DNA from: Methanolobus halotolerans
GTDB lineage: Archaea > Halobacteriota > Methanosarcinia > Methanosarcinales > Methanosarcinaceae
Reading direction: 5' to 3'
Assembly (NCBI RefSeq): GCF_004745425.1
Contig: NZ_PGGK01000008.1
Coordinates: forward strand, 47,415-111,414
DNA: 64,000 nucleotides
The position numbers were made by a program, and so were the translations under genes. Position 1 is the first letter of the stretch; the number at the start of each line of letters is the position of its first letter. The notes under the pieces were generated by a model. It did no database searches, was not told where the DNA came from, and saw only the letters and a list, made by a program, of their open reading frames with translations. Below are positions 39,151 through 48,445 of this stretch, piece after piece.

Positions 39151-40503
39151 ATGATATCGTTTGGTGAAATCTCTTTTGTACTGTTCATACTCTCAGTTCT
39201 TGCAGGTTATTTCCTTGGAGTATTCTCCGGACTTGTTCCGGGTATACACACCAACAATTTCGCACTGGTACTACTTGCGCTCTCACCGTTCCTGTCGGAC
39301 AACGGTATACCTCTGTTCTATGTTGCAGTTATGATCCTTTCAAATTCTGTAGCTCACACGTTCCATGACATCATCCCGGCAATATTTCTCGGTGCCCCGA
39401 ACGATGATATGGCGCTTGCAGTACTGCCTGGTCACACTCTCCTGCTGGAAGGGCGCGGGGCGGAAGCTATCAGGTTGTCCGCGCTTGGCAGTGCAGGTTC
39501 TGTTGCCTTTGCATTGGTAATAGCGCTGCCTCTCTCGATGCTGATCAAAAGTGCATATGGACATATACAATCCTACCTTGCCTTGATACTGATATTTGTC
39601 GTAATTGTGATGATACTTACCGAAAAGGGGGAGTTCGTCCATGGACAGGGCTCGCTCTCAAGATGGAAGTTCAGGTCCTATGCAATATTGGTCTTTCTGC
39701 TAAGCGGTTCACTGGGAGTACTTGCTTTTAATACCGAACACCTGATGGCACCTCTCATCTTTCTGGGCGAGCCTTCGATACTGCTGCCTCTGCTGAGTGG
39801 TCTTTTTGGTTCGTCACAGCTTATTATAAGTCTGATGTCCAGCCCTGTGATACCGGCCCAGCTCCGCTGCCGCATCGAACTTGGAAGCAAGCGCATCTTC
39901 AGGGGAATCTTCGTTGGTGGCCTTTCGGGTTCCCTGGTTGCATGGCTGCCTGGCATATCGTCATCTGTGGCAACTGTCTTTGCCAGGCTGTTCATCCGGG
40001 AAGAATCCGGAGAAGATCAGGAACGATTCGGGAGATATGGCAATGAAGAATTACTTCTTGATCCTGCAAAGGAGTTCATTGTCTCTGTATCGGGAGTGAA
40101 TACATGCAACGCAATATTTGCTCTGGTAGCCCTTGCGGTTATTGGTAAGTCGAGGAACGGGGCAATGGTTGTCATAGGCGGTTTGCTCGGAGGTATTGAA
40201 CTTGATATCTCTTCAATGGTTCTTTTCCTCTGTGCGGTCTCGCTGACTGCGATTCTCTCCTACTTTTCCACGATCTATATAGGTGACAGGGTTCACGGAA
40301 CGCTCTCTAAGATGAATTACCCGCTTTTGTGCTATATGGTGTTAGCAGTCCTTTCCGTCATCGTCCTGCTTTTCACAGGCATTTATGGACTGATGATATT
40401 TGCAGTATCCACTTCAATTGGGATGCTTGCACCATTCCTTAAAGTCCGGAAGAGCCATGCAATGGGTGTGATCCTGTTGCCTGTGATACTTTACTTTCTT
40501 TAA
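39151..40503 (+). CDS. TctA-like permease of the archaeal type
   Basis: The 450-residue protein has 10-12 hydrophobic helices and two Gly/Pro-rich signatures, GVFSGLVPGIHTNNFA near residue 22 and a matching FVGGLSGSLVAWLPGISSSVA near 255. These are the paired motifs of the TctA (DUF112) family, the large permease of tripartite tricarboxylate transporters. No TctB or binding-protein gene lies nearby, as is usual for archaeal versions, so the substrate is unknown. The ATG at 39151 has AAGGAAAA just upstream. It is convergent with the cupin gene, and the stops overlap by 4 bases (40500-40503). Confidence 0.8.
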   Translation: MISFGEISFVLFILSVLAGYFLGVFSGLVPGIHTNNFALVLLALSPFLSDNGIPLFYVAVMILSNSVAHTFHDIIPAIFLGAPNDDMALAVLPGHTLLLEGRGAEAIRLSALGSAGSVAFALVIALPLSMLIKSAYGHIQSYLALILIFVVIVMILTEKGEFVHGQGSLSRWKFRSYAILVFLLSGSLGVLAFNTEHLMAPLIFLGEPSILLPLLSGLFGSSQLIISLMSSPVIPAQLRCRIELGSKRIFRGIFVGGLSGSLVAWLPGISSSVATVFARLFIREESGEDQERFGRYGNEELLLDPAKEFIVSVSGVNTCNAIFALVALAVIGKSRNGAMVVIGGLLGGIELDISSMVLFLCAVSLTAILSYFSTIYIGDRVHGTLSKMNYPLLCYMVLAVLSVIVLLFTGIYGLMIFAVSTSIGMLAPFLKVRKSHAMGVILLPVILYFL

Positions 40504-40868
40504 CAGTCTGACAATTCCGTATCATCATGAGAGTAAGGAGGAGAGCAGCAGCATAGTATCTTAAGAGGTATGTTCCCGGTATTGCGGATCATGTGGGATT
40601 CCCCGGGCAGAATGCATATAGTATCGCCTTCGTTCACACCAAATCCTTCTCCTTCGATTGTCATATGACCACTACCTTTCAGGATGTAGTATATCTCCTC
40701 TGCGCTGATGTGCTTATGAGATATGGTTGAACCGTCCACTGGTACAGTGGCTTCCGCCAGACTTTGGAAATGATTCCCATGTACCTCCGGATGCATAAGT
40801 TCCCTGATAGAAGATCCATCTTTGGTTATGTATGGTTCTATGTTTTGATGTATTATCTTGATGGGCAT
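40500..40868 (-). CDS. Small cupin-fold protein
   Basis: This 122-residue protein is a single cupin barrel with the two metal-binding motifs recognisable as SHKHISAEEIYYILKGSG (about 50-67) and GDTICILPGESHMIRN (near 84-99), so a His3-Glu metal site is likely. Cupins of this size include sugar epimerases, dioxygenases and ligand sensors; I cannot choose between them. It begins 17 bases after the CooC-like gene in the same direction, forming a two-gene operon. It might be a metal-binding partner for the CooC product, but that is inference. Confidence 0.75.
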   Translation of the reverse strand: MPIKIIHQNIEPYITKDGSSIRELMHPEVHGNHFQSLAEATVPVDGSTISHKHISAEEIYYILKGSGHMTIEGEGFGVNEGDTICILPGESHMIRNTGNIPLKILCCCSPPYSHDDTELSDC

Positions 40869-40885
40869 TTTTTAAAACCGCAGTA

Positions 40886-41656
40886 TCAAACTTGCTTTTC
40901 AAAGTTCCGGACCATGGAAAGCATATTGTCCTTGATCTGCGTTACAGCTTCCACCCATTTGCCTCCGACATCGATAGGGGCCAGTCCATGGAAGTCAGCT
41001 TCCACGAGTTCGGTGTCGTAGGGTATTTCCCCCAGGACCGGGATACCAAGTTTCTCGAGATGAGGTTTTATATTGGCAGAAGTTCCTTTATTGATGACTG
41101 CAGCCAGGTTAATGATATCGATACCTTCGGAGAGCTCTTTAATGCGCCGGGCTGTTTCGATAGATCTCATGCCGGGTTCCACGACGATCACCATAAGGTC
41201 TATTCCCCGGGTGGTACCCCTGCCCAGGTGCTCGATGCCTGCCTCCATGTCCAGTATCACTGCACTGGTGTCCTTGAGGACCACATGGCGCAGGAAAGCG
41301 CGCAGGAATGCCGATGCAGGACACATGCAGCCGCTCCCACCTTTCTCAACGGTGCCCATAACAAGCATTTTCACATCATCCGGGCCTACAACCCCAAACC
41401 TGTCAACGATATCATCGACCTTCGGGTTGAACTTGAACATGCCTCCGGCTTCTCCTGCTCTCTCTTCGATAAGGTCCTTGTAATCGGTGAGGGGCTGGGG
41501 CGGATTTTTCACGCCTAAGGCCGAAGCAAGATTCATGTCAGCGTCCGCATCGATGGCAAGCACATCATAACCTTCTCTTGCAAGCATGCGTGCAAGGGTT
41601 CCCGAGAGTGTAGTCTTGCCTACACCACCTTTTCCAGTAACTGCGATCTTTACCAT
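40886..41656 (-). CDS. CooC-type nickel-insertion ATPase
   Basis: The 256-residue protein has the deviant Walker A motif GKGGVGKTT (residues 5-13), Walker-type Asp residues in AIDADADMNLA, and the CxC motif in GSGCMCPAS that binds metal between two subunits in CooC. CooC ATPases help load nickel into carbon-monoxide dehydrogenase. No CODH/acetyl-CoA synthase gene is in the window, so it acts on a distant partner, or on another metalloenzyme. I chose the ATG at 41656; a TTG at 41665 extends it by three residues. It is followed by a cupin gene 17 bases later. Confidence 0.85.
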   Translation of the reverse strand: MVKIAVTGKGGVGKTTLSGTLARMLAREGYDVLAIDADADMNLASALGVKNPPQPLTDYKDLIEERAGEAGGMFKFNPKVDDIVDRFGVVGPDDVKMLVMGTVEKGGSGCMCPASAFLRAFLRHVVLKDTSAVILDMEAGIEHLGRGTTRGIDLMVIVVEPGMRSIETARRIKELSEGIDIINLAAVINKGTSANIKPHLEKLGIPVLGEIPYDTELVEADFHGLAPIDVGGKWVEAVTQIKDNMLSMVRNFEKQV

Positions 41657-41789
41657 GTTCTTCAACTCAGGACTAATCCGAATTATATTTTCCGGTTATG
41701 AAAGTCATCTGTATAGGTACGTTTTCCCTGCAGGAAATATTAATCAAAAAGGATGCATGATTAAAAAGTATATTCCGTCATTGTCTGTA

Positions 41790-42506
41790 TTATTCAATTG
41801 TAGCTATCAGCTCAAGCATTTCTTCTATTTCCTTATTACCATCAATGGTGAACAGGTCCGCTTCCACAGGTCCGATATTGACCGGCAGGCTCCCGTTGGG
41901 TGTCATTCCTATGACGATAGTGCTAGAATCTTCATTGCCGAATGCTGCTACTAACCCAAGTACGTTCAGGCTGGAGTTCTGTGCAGAGGCTGAGCCGGAG
42001 TAGATAGATACGTAAATAACGCTACCTTCTTTCATAACCAGTTCTCTGGTCTCGATCTTACTGAAGTTCCTTATATTATTCTGTTCCGACATATCATTAA
42101 AACTTCTGTTAGTCATCTTTGATATCATGTCGATCGGGAGTTTTGCTCCGCCCGGAAGGGTGATACGGTTGGTGCTTATCCAGGCATCCATTTTAGGAAA
42201 CTCAGAATCGAAGGGGATATTGTAAGCATCTTTGAAACTGTTCGTTTGGTCAATGATATCCGATGTCAGTCGTTCATTCCGATATTTGACAAACGTACTG
42301 TTGAAGCTGATGCTGCTTGAATCGGAAATACTCTGTTGTAACGTACTATACTCGATCTCTCCTTCCTGTGACCATCCGTGATTTTCCAGGGTGGTCTCAT
42401 CAATCAGTGCAGGGGATGCAGCAGGAGTCTCCATACATCCCGTTGAGGTTACTATCAGGAGTAATGAAGAGCATATTAAAGCCAGTGTTCTTGGACAAGA
42501 TCTCAA
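41790..42506 (-). CDS. Secreted lipoprotein-like protein of unknown function
   Basis: The 238-residue protein starts with a hydrophobic signal ending in STGC, a lipobox-like cysteine at residue 24, so it is probably attached to the outer face of the membrane. The rest is a soluble Ser/Asn-rich domain without recognised motifs; it may belong to the DUF6517 group of archaeal lipoproteins, but I am not sure. Translation appears to start at TTG 42506, preceded by CAGGTGAT. It is a single gene, with the CooC unit 120 bases downstream and the CDF gene divergent upstream. Confidence 0.65.
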   Translation of the reverse strand: MRSCPRTLALICSSLLLIVTSTGCMETPAASPALIDETTLENHGWSQEGEIEYSTLQQSISDSSSISFNSTFVKYRNERLTSDIIDQTNSFKDAYNIPFDSEFPKMDAWISTNRITLPGGAKLPIDMISKMTNRSFNDMSEQNNIRNFSKIETRELVMKEGSVIYVSIYSGSASAQNSSLNVLGLVAAFGNEDSSTIVIGMTPNGSLPVNIGPVEADLFTIDGNKEIEEMLELIATIE

Positions 42507-42636
42507 AATATCACCTGATTAATACTATATCTTTTATATATTAATATATTCGCACATACGGTATTGTTGGTCTTCCTTCCTTTTTTAGATACGGGAATCA
42601 TAGATTTTATATTGTACATGGTTAATAGACCTTAGT

Positions 42637-43524
42637 ATGCAAACTATGGACTCAAGGTTCAGGAAAATACAAAGAGTCATGTGGTACGTACTTTTCCTGA
42701 ACCTTGCAGTTGCTTTTGCCAAAATCGGCTATGGTATGTGGACTAATGTGCTGAGCATGCAATCTGACGGTTATCACTCCCTTTTTGATGGTGTGTCCAA
42801 TGTTATAGGTCTCATTGGCATTCAGATAGCTTCAAAGCCTCCTGATGCGGAGCACCCTTACGGACACCGGAAATTCGAGACCATCGCAGCTGTTTTCATT
42901 GCATTCATCCTGGGGGCCGTTGCATTTGAAATAGTACGCTCTGCACTGATGCGCTTTGATAACGGGAGCATTCCTGAAGTCACGACGATCAGTTTCCTTG
43001 TAATGCTTGGAACAATGATTGTGAACTATACTGTCACAACTTACGAGAAAAAGAAAGGGAATGAGCTCCGAAGCGAGGTCCTGCTCGCAGATTCCGCTCA
43101 TACGAGAAGTGATATTTACGTTTCCATGTCTGTGCTGCTAGGTCTTCTAGCTATCAGAGCAGGTTATCCCATGGTGGATCCCATTATTTCTATCTTTGTG
43201 GCCGTTGTGATACTGCATGCGGGAATGGAAATCATTTTCAGTAGTGTTTCAGTCCTTTGTGATGAATCACGTATAGATCCCGAGGAGATACGTGGTGTTG
43301 TGTGCAGGGTGGAAGGAGTCATGGGTTGCCACAATATTCGCACCCGTGGGCCTGAAGGTTGTGTGTATGTGGATCTTCATGTGGAGGTTGACCCTTCAAT
43401 GCCCACATATAAGTCGCATACGGTAGCTCATATCGTACAGTATCGATTGAAAGAAGCCTTCGAGGGCATCGAAGAAGTGCTTGTACATATCGAGCCTGAG
43501 GATAACAGTTACAATTATAAATAG
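42637..43524 (+). CDS. Cation diffusion facilitator transporter
   Basis: The 295-residue protein has six transmembrane helices and a C-terminal cytosolic domain. The helix-2 metal site SDGYHSLFDG (near residue 42) and helix-5 ADSAHTRSDI (near 151) give the HxxxD/DxxxD pattern of CDF family transporters, which export Zn2+, Fe2+, Mn2+ or Co2+ by proton exchange. The metal is not certain. A TATA box near 42606-42613 lies only about 25 bases before the ATG at 42637, which suggests a leaderless transcript. aroC follows after 21 bases, so the two are likely co-transcribed. Confidence 0.88.
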   Translation: MQTMDSRFRKIQRVMWYVLFLNLAVAFAKIGYGMWTNVLSMQSDGYHSLFDGVSNVIGLIGIQIASKPPDAEHPYGHRKFETIAAVFIAFILGAVAFEIVRSALMRFDNGSIPEVTTISFLVMLGTMIVNYTVTTYEKKKGNELRSEVLLADSAHTRSDIYVSMSVLLGLLAIRAGYPMVDPIISIFVAVVILHAGMEIIFSSVSVLCDESRIDPEEIRGVVCRVEGVMGCHNIRTRGPEGCVYVDLHVEVDPSMPTYKSHTVAHIVQYRLKEAFEGIEEVLVHIEPEDNSYNYK

Positions 43525-43545
43525 AATCAGGGATTTTATAAGACT

Positions 43546-44643
43546 ATGCCAGGAAACACCTTTGGTCATTCGTTCAGGATCACAACATGGGGAGAATCCC
43601 ACGGTAATGCTGTGGGTGTAGTCGTTGACGGAGTACCTGCAGGGCTCGAGCTCTCCGAGGTGGATGTGCAGAAGGAACTCGACAGAAGACGTCCAGGTCA
43701 GAGCGAGGTATCGACACCCCGTTCGGAGTCCGATACTGTTGAGATACTTTCTGGTGTTTTTGGGGGTGTGACTACCGGTACTCCTGTTTCCATGTTTGTC
43801 CGCAACAGGAATGCCAACCCCGGTGCCTATGATTACATTAAGGACATTCCACGTCCGGGGCATGCCGATCTTTTCTACATGGAGAAGTATGGTTTTCGCG
43901 ACCACAGGGGAGGTGGCAGGTCTTCCGGAAGGGAGACGATCGGAAGGGTCGCAGGCGGTGCGATTGCAAAAAAACTGCTTATGTTTTTCGGCATCGAAGT
44001 CTTTGCACATGTGATCGAGCTGGGTGGAATAAAAGCCGGTCCTGTTACATTTGAGGCTATCCGTGACAATGTTGAAAGAACTGCAGTGAGGTCTGCGGAC
44101 CTGGAAGCAGCTGAGAAGATGCTTGAACAAGTGAGACTTGCACGTGATGAGGGTGACAGCATCGGTGGCATTGTTGAGATCATTGCAACAGGTATGCCTA
44201 TAGGCTTGGGTGAGCCCGTATTCGGCAAGCTCGATGCAGACATCGCAGGGGGACTTATGAGTATAGGCGCGGTAAAGGGTGTGGAGGTCGGTGTGGGCTT
44301 TGAGTGTGCACGCATGAAAGGCAGCCAGATGAATGATGCATTTTTGGTGGATGACGGGCAGATCGTTCCCGAGAGCAACAACGCAGGCGGTATCATAGGT
44401 GGCCTGTCTACAGGTCTGCCATTGATCTGTCGTGCTGCTGTGAAACCCACGCCTTCTATATCAAAAAAGCAAAAAAGTGTAAATGTAGCTTCCATGGAAG
44501 AGACCGGCATTGAGATACATGGCCGACATGATCCGACTATCCCTCCGAGGATGGTTCCTGTGGCTGAAGCAATGGTGGCACTGGTGCTGACAGACCATAT
44601 GATACGGGGTGGAAGGATGAATCCGGAATATCTTTTGAAGTGA
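43546..44643 (+). CDS. aroC: Chorismate synthase
   Basis: The 365-residue enzyme converts EPSP to chorismate with reduced FMN, the last step of the shikimate pathway. The N-terminal [14 protein letters not shown], the RPG motif in DRRRPGQSE, and [11 protein letters not shown] (near residue 123) are all conserved, including the FMN- and EPSP-binding Arg and His residues. The length is normal. It follows the CDF gene with a 21-base gap. No other shikimate genes are nearby. Confidence 0.96.
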   Translation: MPGNTFGHSFRITTWGESHGNAVGVVVDGVPAGLELSEVDVQKELDRRRPGQSEVSTPRSESDTVEILSGVFGGVTTGTPVSMFVRNRNANPGAYDYIKDIPRPGHADLFYMEKYGFRDHRGGGRSSGRETIGRVAGGAIAKKLLMFFGIEVFAHVIELGGIKAGPVTFEAIRDNVERTAVRSADLEAAEKMLEQVRLARDEGDSIGGIVEIIATGMPIGLGEPVFGKLDADIAGGLMSIGAVKGVEVGVGFECARMKGSQMNDAFLVDDGQIVPESNNAGGIIGGLSTGLPLICRAAVKPTPSISKKQKSVNVASMEETGIEIHGRHDPTIPPRMVPVAEAMVALVLTDHMIRGGRMNPEYLLK

Positions 44644-44785
44644 GTATATTTTCAATCCCGGGACCAATTCATTTTTGAACAAATTGACTATATATTCTAT
44701 ACACTTACTATATATCTATTAAGGATACCTATTTAATTCATCCTGCGCTGTCAGTTGTATTGAAAGAAAGGTCGGATGTTTAGCT

Positions 44786-45073
44786 ATGGATACCAGAAAA
44801 GTGCAGGTGACGGGTAAGTCTACGTATATTATCACAATCCCGAAGAAATGGGCTGTCAGATCAAAGCTTAAATCCGGTTCTCCACTTTCTATTCTGTACG
44901 CTGAGGATGGTTCTCTTATCATCAAGCCTCCAGCCTTCAATGAAGGCAGGAAAGCCCGGATGGTCAAGGTGGATAAGAAACTCGAACACCTCAAAAGGGA
45001 CATTATTGGTCTGTACATAGTAGGCAACCACTTATATATGGCAAGCTATTTATATAATAAAAAGAAGCAATAG
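44786..45073 (+). CDS. AbrB-type DNA-binding protein, possibly truncated PhoU-like
   Basis: This 95-residue protein starts with a SpoVT/AbrB DNA-binding domain (VTGKSTYIITIPKKWA, near residue 8-23). After a short linker it begins a helix (LEHLKRDIIGLYIVG) that looks like the first helix of a PhoU domain, then stops. In euryarchaea AbrB-PhoU regulators are usually over 300 residues, so the C-terminal part seems lost. The stop is TAG, but readthrough would add only ten residues before a TGA. An IS5-type element begins 57 bases downstream, so loss of the rest may be linked to its arrival. It could also be a genuine short AbrB protein. Confidence 0.6.
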   Translation: MDTRKVQVTGKSTYIITIPKKWAVRSKLKSGSPLSILYAEDGSLIIKPPAFNEGRKARMVKVDKKLEHLKRDIIGLYIVGNHLYMASYLYNKKKQ

Positions 45074-45227
45074 GCTTCTGTCTACTGTGCATTCAGCTTA
45101 CAGTGAAATCCGATATTTACACTATTTACGGCTCTGTAGAAAACCTATTTTTTATTCCATTTTACACATAATAGTTTAAAAAGGATAAAACCCCAAAGTG
45201 TTGCTTGCTACAGAAAACACAAAGGGG

Positions 45228-46220
45228 ATGTTTAGTATTTTGTTCCAGATCAAAGATCTGGAACTCCCATTAAATCTTCGATTTGATGGCAGTCTAACAA
45301 GTACTTAAAGTTTGTTGATGCAGCGCTAACTGCATCAGGATACTCACATTTGCAGATCTACAGTTGTAAGTATTCCAAGAGGAAATATACGCAGCATCAG
45401 CTAATAGCCTTGGTTTTGTTAAAGGAGTACCTGAATACCGATTGCAGGAGTAATGTTGAACTTGTTCAACTGATGGGTCCAGTTAAGTCAAGAATTGGAT
45501 TAAAACAAGTTCCACATTTCACTTTCCATTAAATCATAGCTTGAATGGGAGTTCCAGATTTATAATCTGGAACACTCTGCATAAGTTCGTTAGAAGAATT
45601 AAATCTGTTTACTTCAATGGATTATTAAAGCAAACACTTGATCTGTTCTATTCACATGGAGACAGAATAGATGTTAATGCTATTGATTCAAGTGGATTTA
45701 CAAGTGGCCATTGTAGTTACTATTATTCACTCAGAACAAAGAAGAAACGCAGATCATTCATGAAAGTAAGTATCTCTGTTGATACTGATAAGTTGATAGT
45801 TACTGGTTTTAAGATATCAGGTAAACCTGCCAACGATATAAAGCATGCAAAAACATTGTTGAAACAATGTCATAGAATTCGAAGGTCAAGCTACTATGTC
45901 ATGGACAAAGGATACGATTGTGAACCTATACATTCACTAACAAGAGAATAGTTTCGAGATAGCTATGATACCTTTACGGAACAGGAAGAGGAAAAAGATC
46001 AAAGGATTCTATCGTAGGAAAATGATAAAAGAGTTTGATGAGGAACTCTACCATAACAGAAGCCTGGTTGAAACTATGTTCTCAGTACTCAAAAGGAAAT
46101 ATGGGGGAGTTAAAGGCCATAAAGTTAAGGAATCAGGTAAAAGAGATTAAAATAAAACTAATAGTAAACAACATTGGCAGGTATGCCAAGGTCGTTTGTT
46201 TGATTCAAATGAGGATTTCT
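45228..46220 (+). pseudogene. IS5-family DDE transposase, multiply disrupted
   Basis: The gene starts at ATG 45228 after AAAGGGG. Its frame is lost near 45305 (one base missing), interrupted by 53 extra bases at 45524-45576, and shifts again near 45951 and near 46125. Joined across these breaks it reads as a DDE transposase: VNAIDSSGF carries the first Asp, VMDKGYD the second, and [15 protein letters not shown] the Glu with the usual Arg/Lys-rich flank. The TAG at 45949-45951 is not explained by pyrrolysine, since the same frame beyond it does not continue the transposase. No active protein can be made. Confidence 0.82.
45524..45576 (-). repeat. 53-base inverted copy of the transposase 5' region
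   Basis: A segment inserted in the transposase gene is flanked by CACT on both sides (45520-45523 and 45573-45576). Its reverse complement is a diverged copy of the transposase codons at 45242-45290. Both copies form the same hairpin: GTTCCAGATC/GATCTGGAAC at 45242-45264 and GTTCCAGATT/AATCTGGAAC at 45551-45573, with a second weaker stem beside it. The source seems to be a related element. Confidence 0.65.
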
Positions 46221-46270
46221 ACAGAGCCCAAAATATCAGATTTAATGATACTGAAAAGGAACATACTTAC

Positions 46271-47056
46271 TTAAAGTTCATATACCGATTTTGAGTCATT
46301 GAAATAATATGCGAATAAGTCTTTTCCCCATTCGATTGCCTGTTCATTAAAAGAAATAAGATAGGTATAATCATATTCTCCTGTATTTTTCAGTGGACTG
46401 ATTCTAAAAAATGTGTCGCTGTATGCAAAGGACATGAAATTCATTTCTTTGCTGTAAACCGAAAGATGGAAATATTGGCTTTTAAGCAGTTCATCAAGAT
46501 CTTCTCCGACTTTAATTGTAAATTTGTCGAGTAGATCTCTGGAAATAATAAGGTACACATGTATGTTAAGTTTAACAAGGTCAGCAAACAGCTCAGGGAA
46601 TTGTGGATGATAGAATACAGTGGCCAGGTTTAGTGATCTTGAATCCTTTGAAGCATTGTACAGTTCCTGCATAAGATCATGTATGTTGACAACGGGAGGG
46701 TTTATTATTTGTATCTCTGCAAGTTCATTTATTCTCTTAAACAGATACTCGGGGATAAAATCCAAATCATGGGTTCCCCAGTAACCAACATCAGTATCTA
46801 ATACATCAACAGTATCTACTAAAGAAACCATCTCGTCAACAATGAGTTCCCCGATAGTTGTCAAACCAAAAGAATCATCTGATTTAGTTATAAGGTGATG
46901 CTCTTCCAGTATTCGCATTTGTGGAAGCAGCGACTGTCTTGTTGTGTTCAGGGAATTGAGAAGAGTTTCCATCATCAGAGGGCCATTTTGCAGTAATAAG
47001 AGTGCACTCTTTCTTTTATCGGATGCAAATATCAAATCAAGTAAGGGCTTCTTCAT
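46271..47056 (-). CDS. FilR1/DUF1724 winged-helix regulator, second copy
   Basis: The 261-residue protein has an N-terminal winged helix (about 10-75) and a C-terminal FilR1 domain that ends in [11 protein letters not shown]. It is a distant homologue of the regulator at 6937-7722, with the same length and plan, but lacks its CPSCPC cysteines. Related Msr proteins in Methanosarcina control methyltransferase genes. Here no methyltransferase gene is adjacent; it lies beside the decayed IS and is divergent from the XRE-cupin operon, which is a possible target. The ATG at 47056 is the natural start. The C-terminus ends 43 bases from the IS end. Confidence 0.78.
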   Translation of the reverse strand: MKKPLLDLIFASDKRKSALLLLQNGPLMMETLLNSLNTTRQSLLPQMRILEEHHLITKSDDSFGLTTIGELIVDEMVSLVDTVDVLDTDVGYWGTHDLDFIPEYLFKRINELAEIQIINPPVVNIHDLMQELYNASKDSRSLNLATVFYHPQFPELFADLVKLNIHVYLIISRDLLDKFTIKVGEDLDELLKSQYFHLSVYSKEMNFMSFAYSDTFFRISPLKNTGEYDYTYLISFNEQAIEWGKDLFAYYFNDSKSVYEL

Positions 47057-47167
47057 ACTTTCATTGCTCCTTTAAGTCACTCATCCCTGTGTAATATTTA
47101 TAGGCAGTACTATTTATAGCAAACTGAATGTTTTTATAAGCATCCTTTGAACCCGAATATGCAGAAA

Positions 47168-47207
47168 TCTGGCATGAGTTTACCATCTTTAATCATGTAA
47201 TGCCAGA
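47168..47207. promoter_or_regulatory. Long inverted repeat between two regulator genes
   Basis: TCTGGCAT (47168-47175) pairs with ATGCCAGA (47200-47207), and inside it CATGA (47173-47177) can pair alternatively with TCATG (47193-47197). It lies in the 363-base gap between the divergent FilR1 and XRE-cupin genes, whose remainder contains AT-rich promoter-like runs and no gene. It could be an operator for either regulator. Confidence 0.4.
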
Positions 47208-47419
47208 GCACTGCCGTGTATCCGGTTTTGGTGCTATCTGCCTAATCGGTCAAAGCGAATAATTTAATTATAGTTGGCTCTTTCCTTAGTTGGTCTACGT
47301 TCATAAAATCCCTTACCTGTAAGATGTTAGAACACTACAATAAGGTAATTATTATAACTGAAAATACCGTAAGTCTTATGTTCATTTGTTTTCACGAAAA
47401 ACCATATGAGGAAAGCACC

Positions 47420-47995
47420 ATGCCAGAAAAGAATATGATCGGCAACAAAATCCGCCAGTTAAGAGAGTCGCATGATATGTCAGTTGAAAAACTGGCAGAA
47501 ACCAGCAATACCAATACTGAACTGATCGAGCAGCTTGAGAACGGAGCACTTGTCCCTTCCCTGACACCCCTTTTACAGATCGCCCGTGCACTGGGCGTGA
47601 GACTGGGAACCTTCCTTGACGATCTTCCCCACGACGCACCGGTTGTTGTCAAGTCCGGCAGATCGGAGAGTGTACTACATTTCTCAGGCAACTGTGATAA
47701 ATGTGACACCAGCACCCTGGAATTCTTTTCCCTTGCTGCGAACAAGGCAGACCGGCATATGGAGCCCTTTTTAATTGATGTGCACCCGCCGAAGTCAGAA
47801 GAGGAAAAATTATCTTCCCACGAGGGAGAGGAATTCATTTATGTGCTCAAAGGTGAGGTAGAGATAATCTACGGCAAAGAGAGGTATAATCTTGTCACAG
47901 GTGACAGTATTTACTATGATTCTGTTGTTCCACACCACGTTCACGCCAAGGACAGCGATGCACAGATACTTGCAATAGTATATGCTCCTTACTAA
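47420..47995 (+). CDS. XRE-family regulator with cupin sensor
   Basis: The 191-residue protein combines an N-terminal helix-turn-helix of the XRE type (about 8-65: [17 protein letters not shown], then IEQLENG) with a C-terminal cupin-2 domain (about 110-190, [15 protein letters not shown] and [10 protein letters not shown]). Such regulators sense a small ligand, often an acid or acyl derivative, and repress nearby genes. The ATG at 47420 follows GAGG; an upstream in-frame extension to 47324 lacks a site. It precedes a thioesterase and an acyl-CoA synthetase in one operon, so an acyl group or its CoA ester is a likely signal. Confidence 0.82.
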   Translation: MPEKNMIGNKIRQLRESHDMSVEKLAETSNTNTELIEQLENGALVPSLTPLLQIARALGVRLGTFLDDLPHDAPVVVKSGRSESVLHFSGNCDKCDTSTLEFFSLAANKADRHMEPFLIDVHPPKSEEEKLSSHEGEEFIYVLKGEVEIIYGKERYNLVTGDSIYYDSVVPHHVHAKDSDAQILAIVYAPY

Positions 47996-48009
47996 GAAAG
48001 AAGATCGAT

Positions 48010-48426
48010 ATGTTCAAAACAATTGTTACTCCAAGATTCGGCGATATTGACGGGTTGAAGCATGCCAATAATATTGCCATTGCCATATGGTTCGAACAGG
48101 CACGTAATCCGATATTCCGGTTGTTCACCCCGGACCTTGACCTGAGCTATGAGAACTGGAAGCTCATTATGGCAAGAACCGAATATGATTACGTAGGAGA
48201 AATGTTCTATGGAGCAGATGTTGATGTCATCACCTACGTATCAAGGATCGGTAACTCATCGTTCACTGTTACGCAGGAAGCATGGCAAAACGGGAAAATT
48301 GGTGCTATCGGGAGGTCCACGATCGTCCACTATGATTTTATCAATAAGAGATCTGTTCCCATACCGGATGACATAAGGAAGGAACTTGAAGAGCATCTGC
48401 AGAAAGAGAGTAGCAGTTGTAATTGA
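48010..48426 (+). CDS. Hot-dog acyl-CoA thioesterase (4HBT family)
   Basis: This 138-residue protein has the hot-dog fold. The catalytic region [15 protein letters not shown] (near residue 6-20) holds the Asp typical of 4-hydroxybenzoyl-CoA/YbgC-type thioesterases. It hydrolyses an acyl-CoA to the free acid and CoA. It starts 15 bases after the XRE-cupin stop and ends 20 bases before the acyl-CoA synthetase start, so all three are one transcript. Having a thioesterase and a ligase together suggests control of an acyl-CoA level, or that one acts on an off-pathway ester. The chain length is unknown. Confidence 0.78.
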   Translation: MFKTIVTPRFGDIDGLKHANNIAIAIWFEQARNPIFRLFTPDLDLSYENWKLIMARTEYDYVGEMFYGADVDVITYVSRIGNSSFTVTQEAWQNGKIGAIGRSTIVHYDFINKRSVPIPDDIRKELEEHLQKESSSCN

Positions 48427-48445
48427 TATCCAGGGAGATATGATC

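Larger units (their letters stand above)
45130..46228 (+). mobile_element. Decayed IS5-type insertion sequence, about 1.1 kb
   Basis: The element is bounded by a perfect 13-base terminal inverted repeat: GGCTCTGTAGAAA at 45130-45142 and its reverse complement at 46216-46228. The interior encodes one transposase, now broken several times. No clear target duplication is seen at the ends, which suggests later decay. A solitary copy of the same end is found at 52256-52268. The family is assigned from the transposase DDE pattern. Confidence 0.8.

Noticed and set aside
45071..45073. TAG stop of the AbrB-like protein as pyrrolysine
   Set aside because: Readthrough adds only ten residues before a TGA and gives no PhoU-like sequence.
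45242..45290. First hairpin copy as an independent mobile repeat
   Set aside because: It reads in frame with the transposase start at 45228 and is probably just its coding sequence.
45949..45951. In-frame TAG in the transposase as a possible pyrrolysine codon
   Set aside because: Methanosarcinales can read TAG as pyrrolysine, but the frame beyond it does not continue the transposase; a frameshift explains it better.
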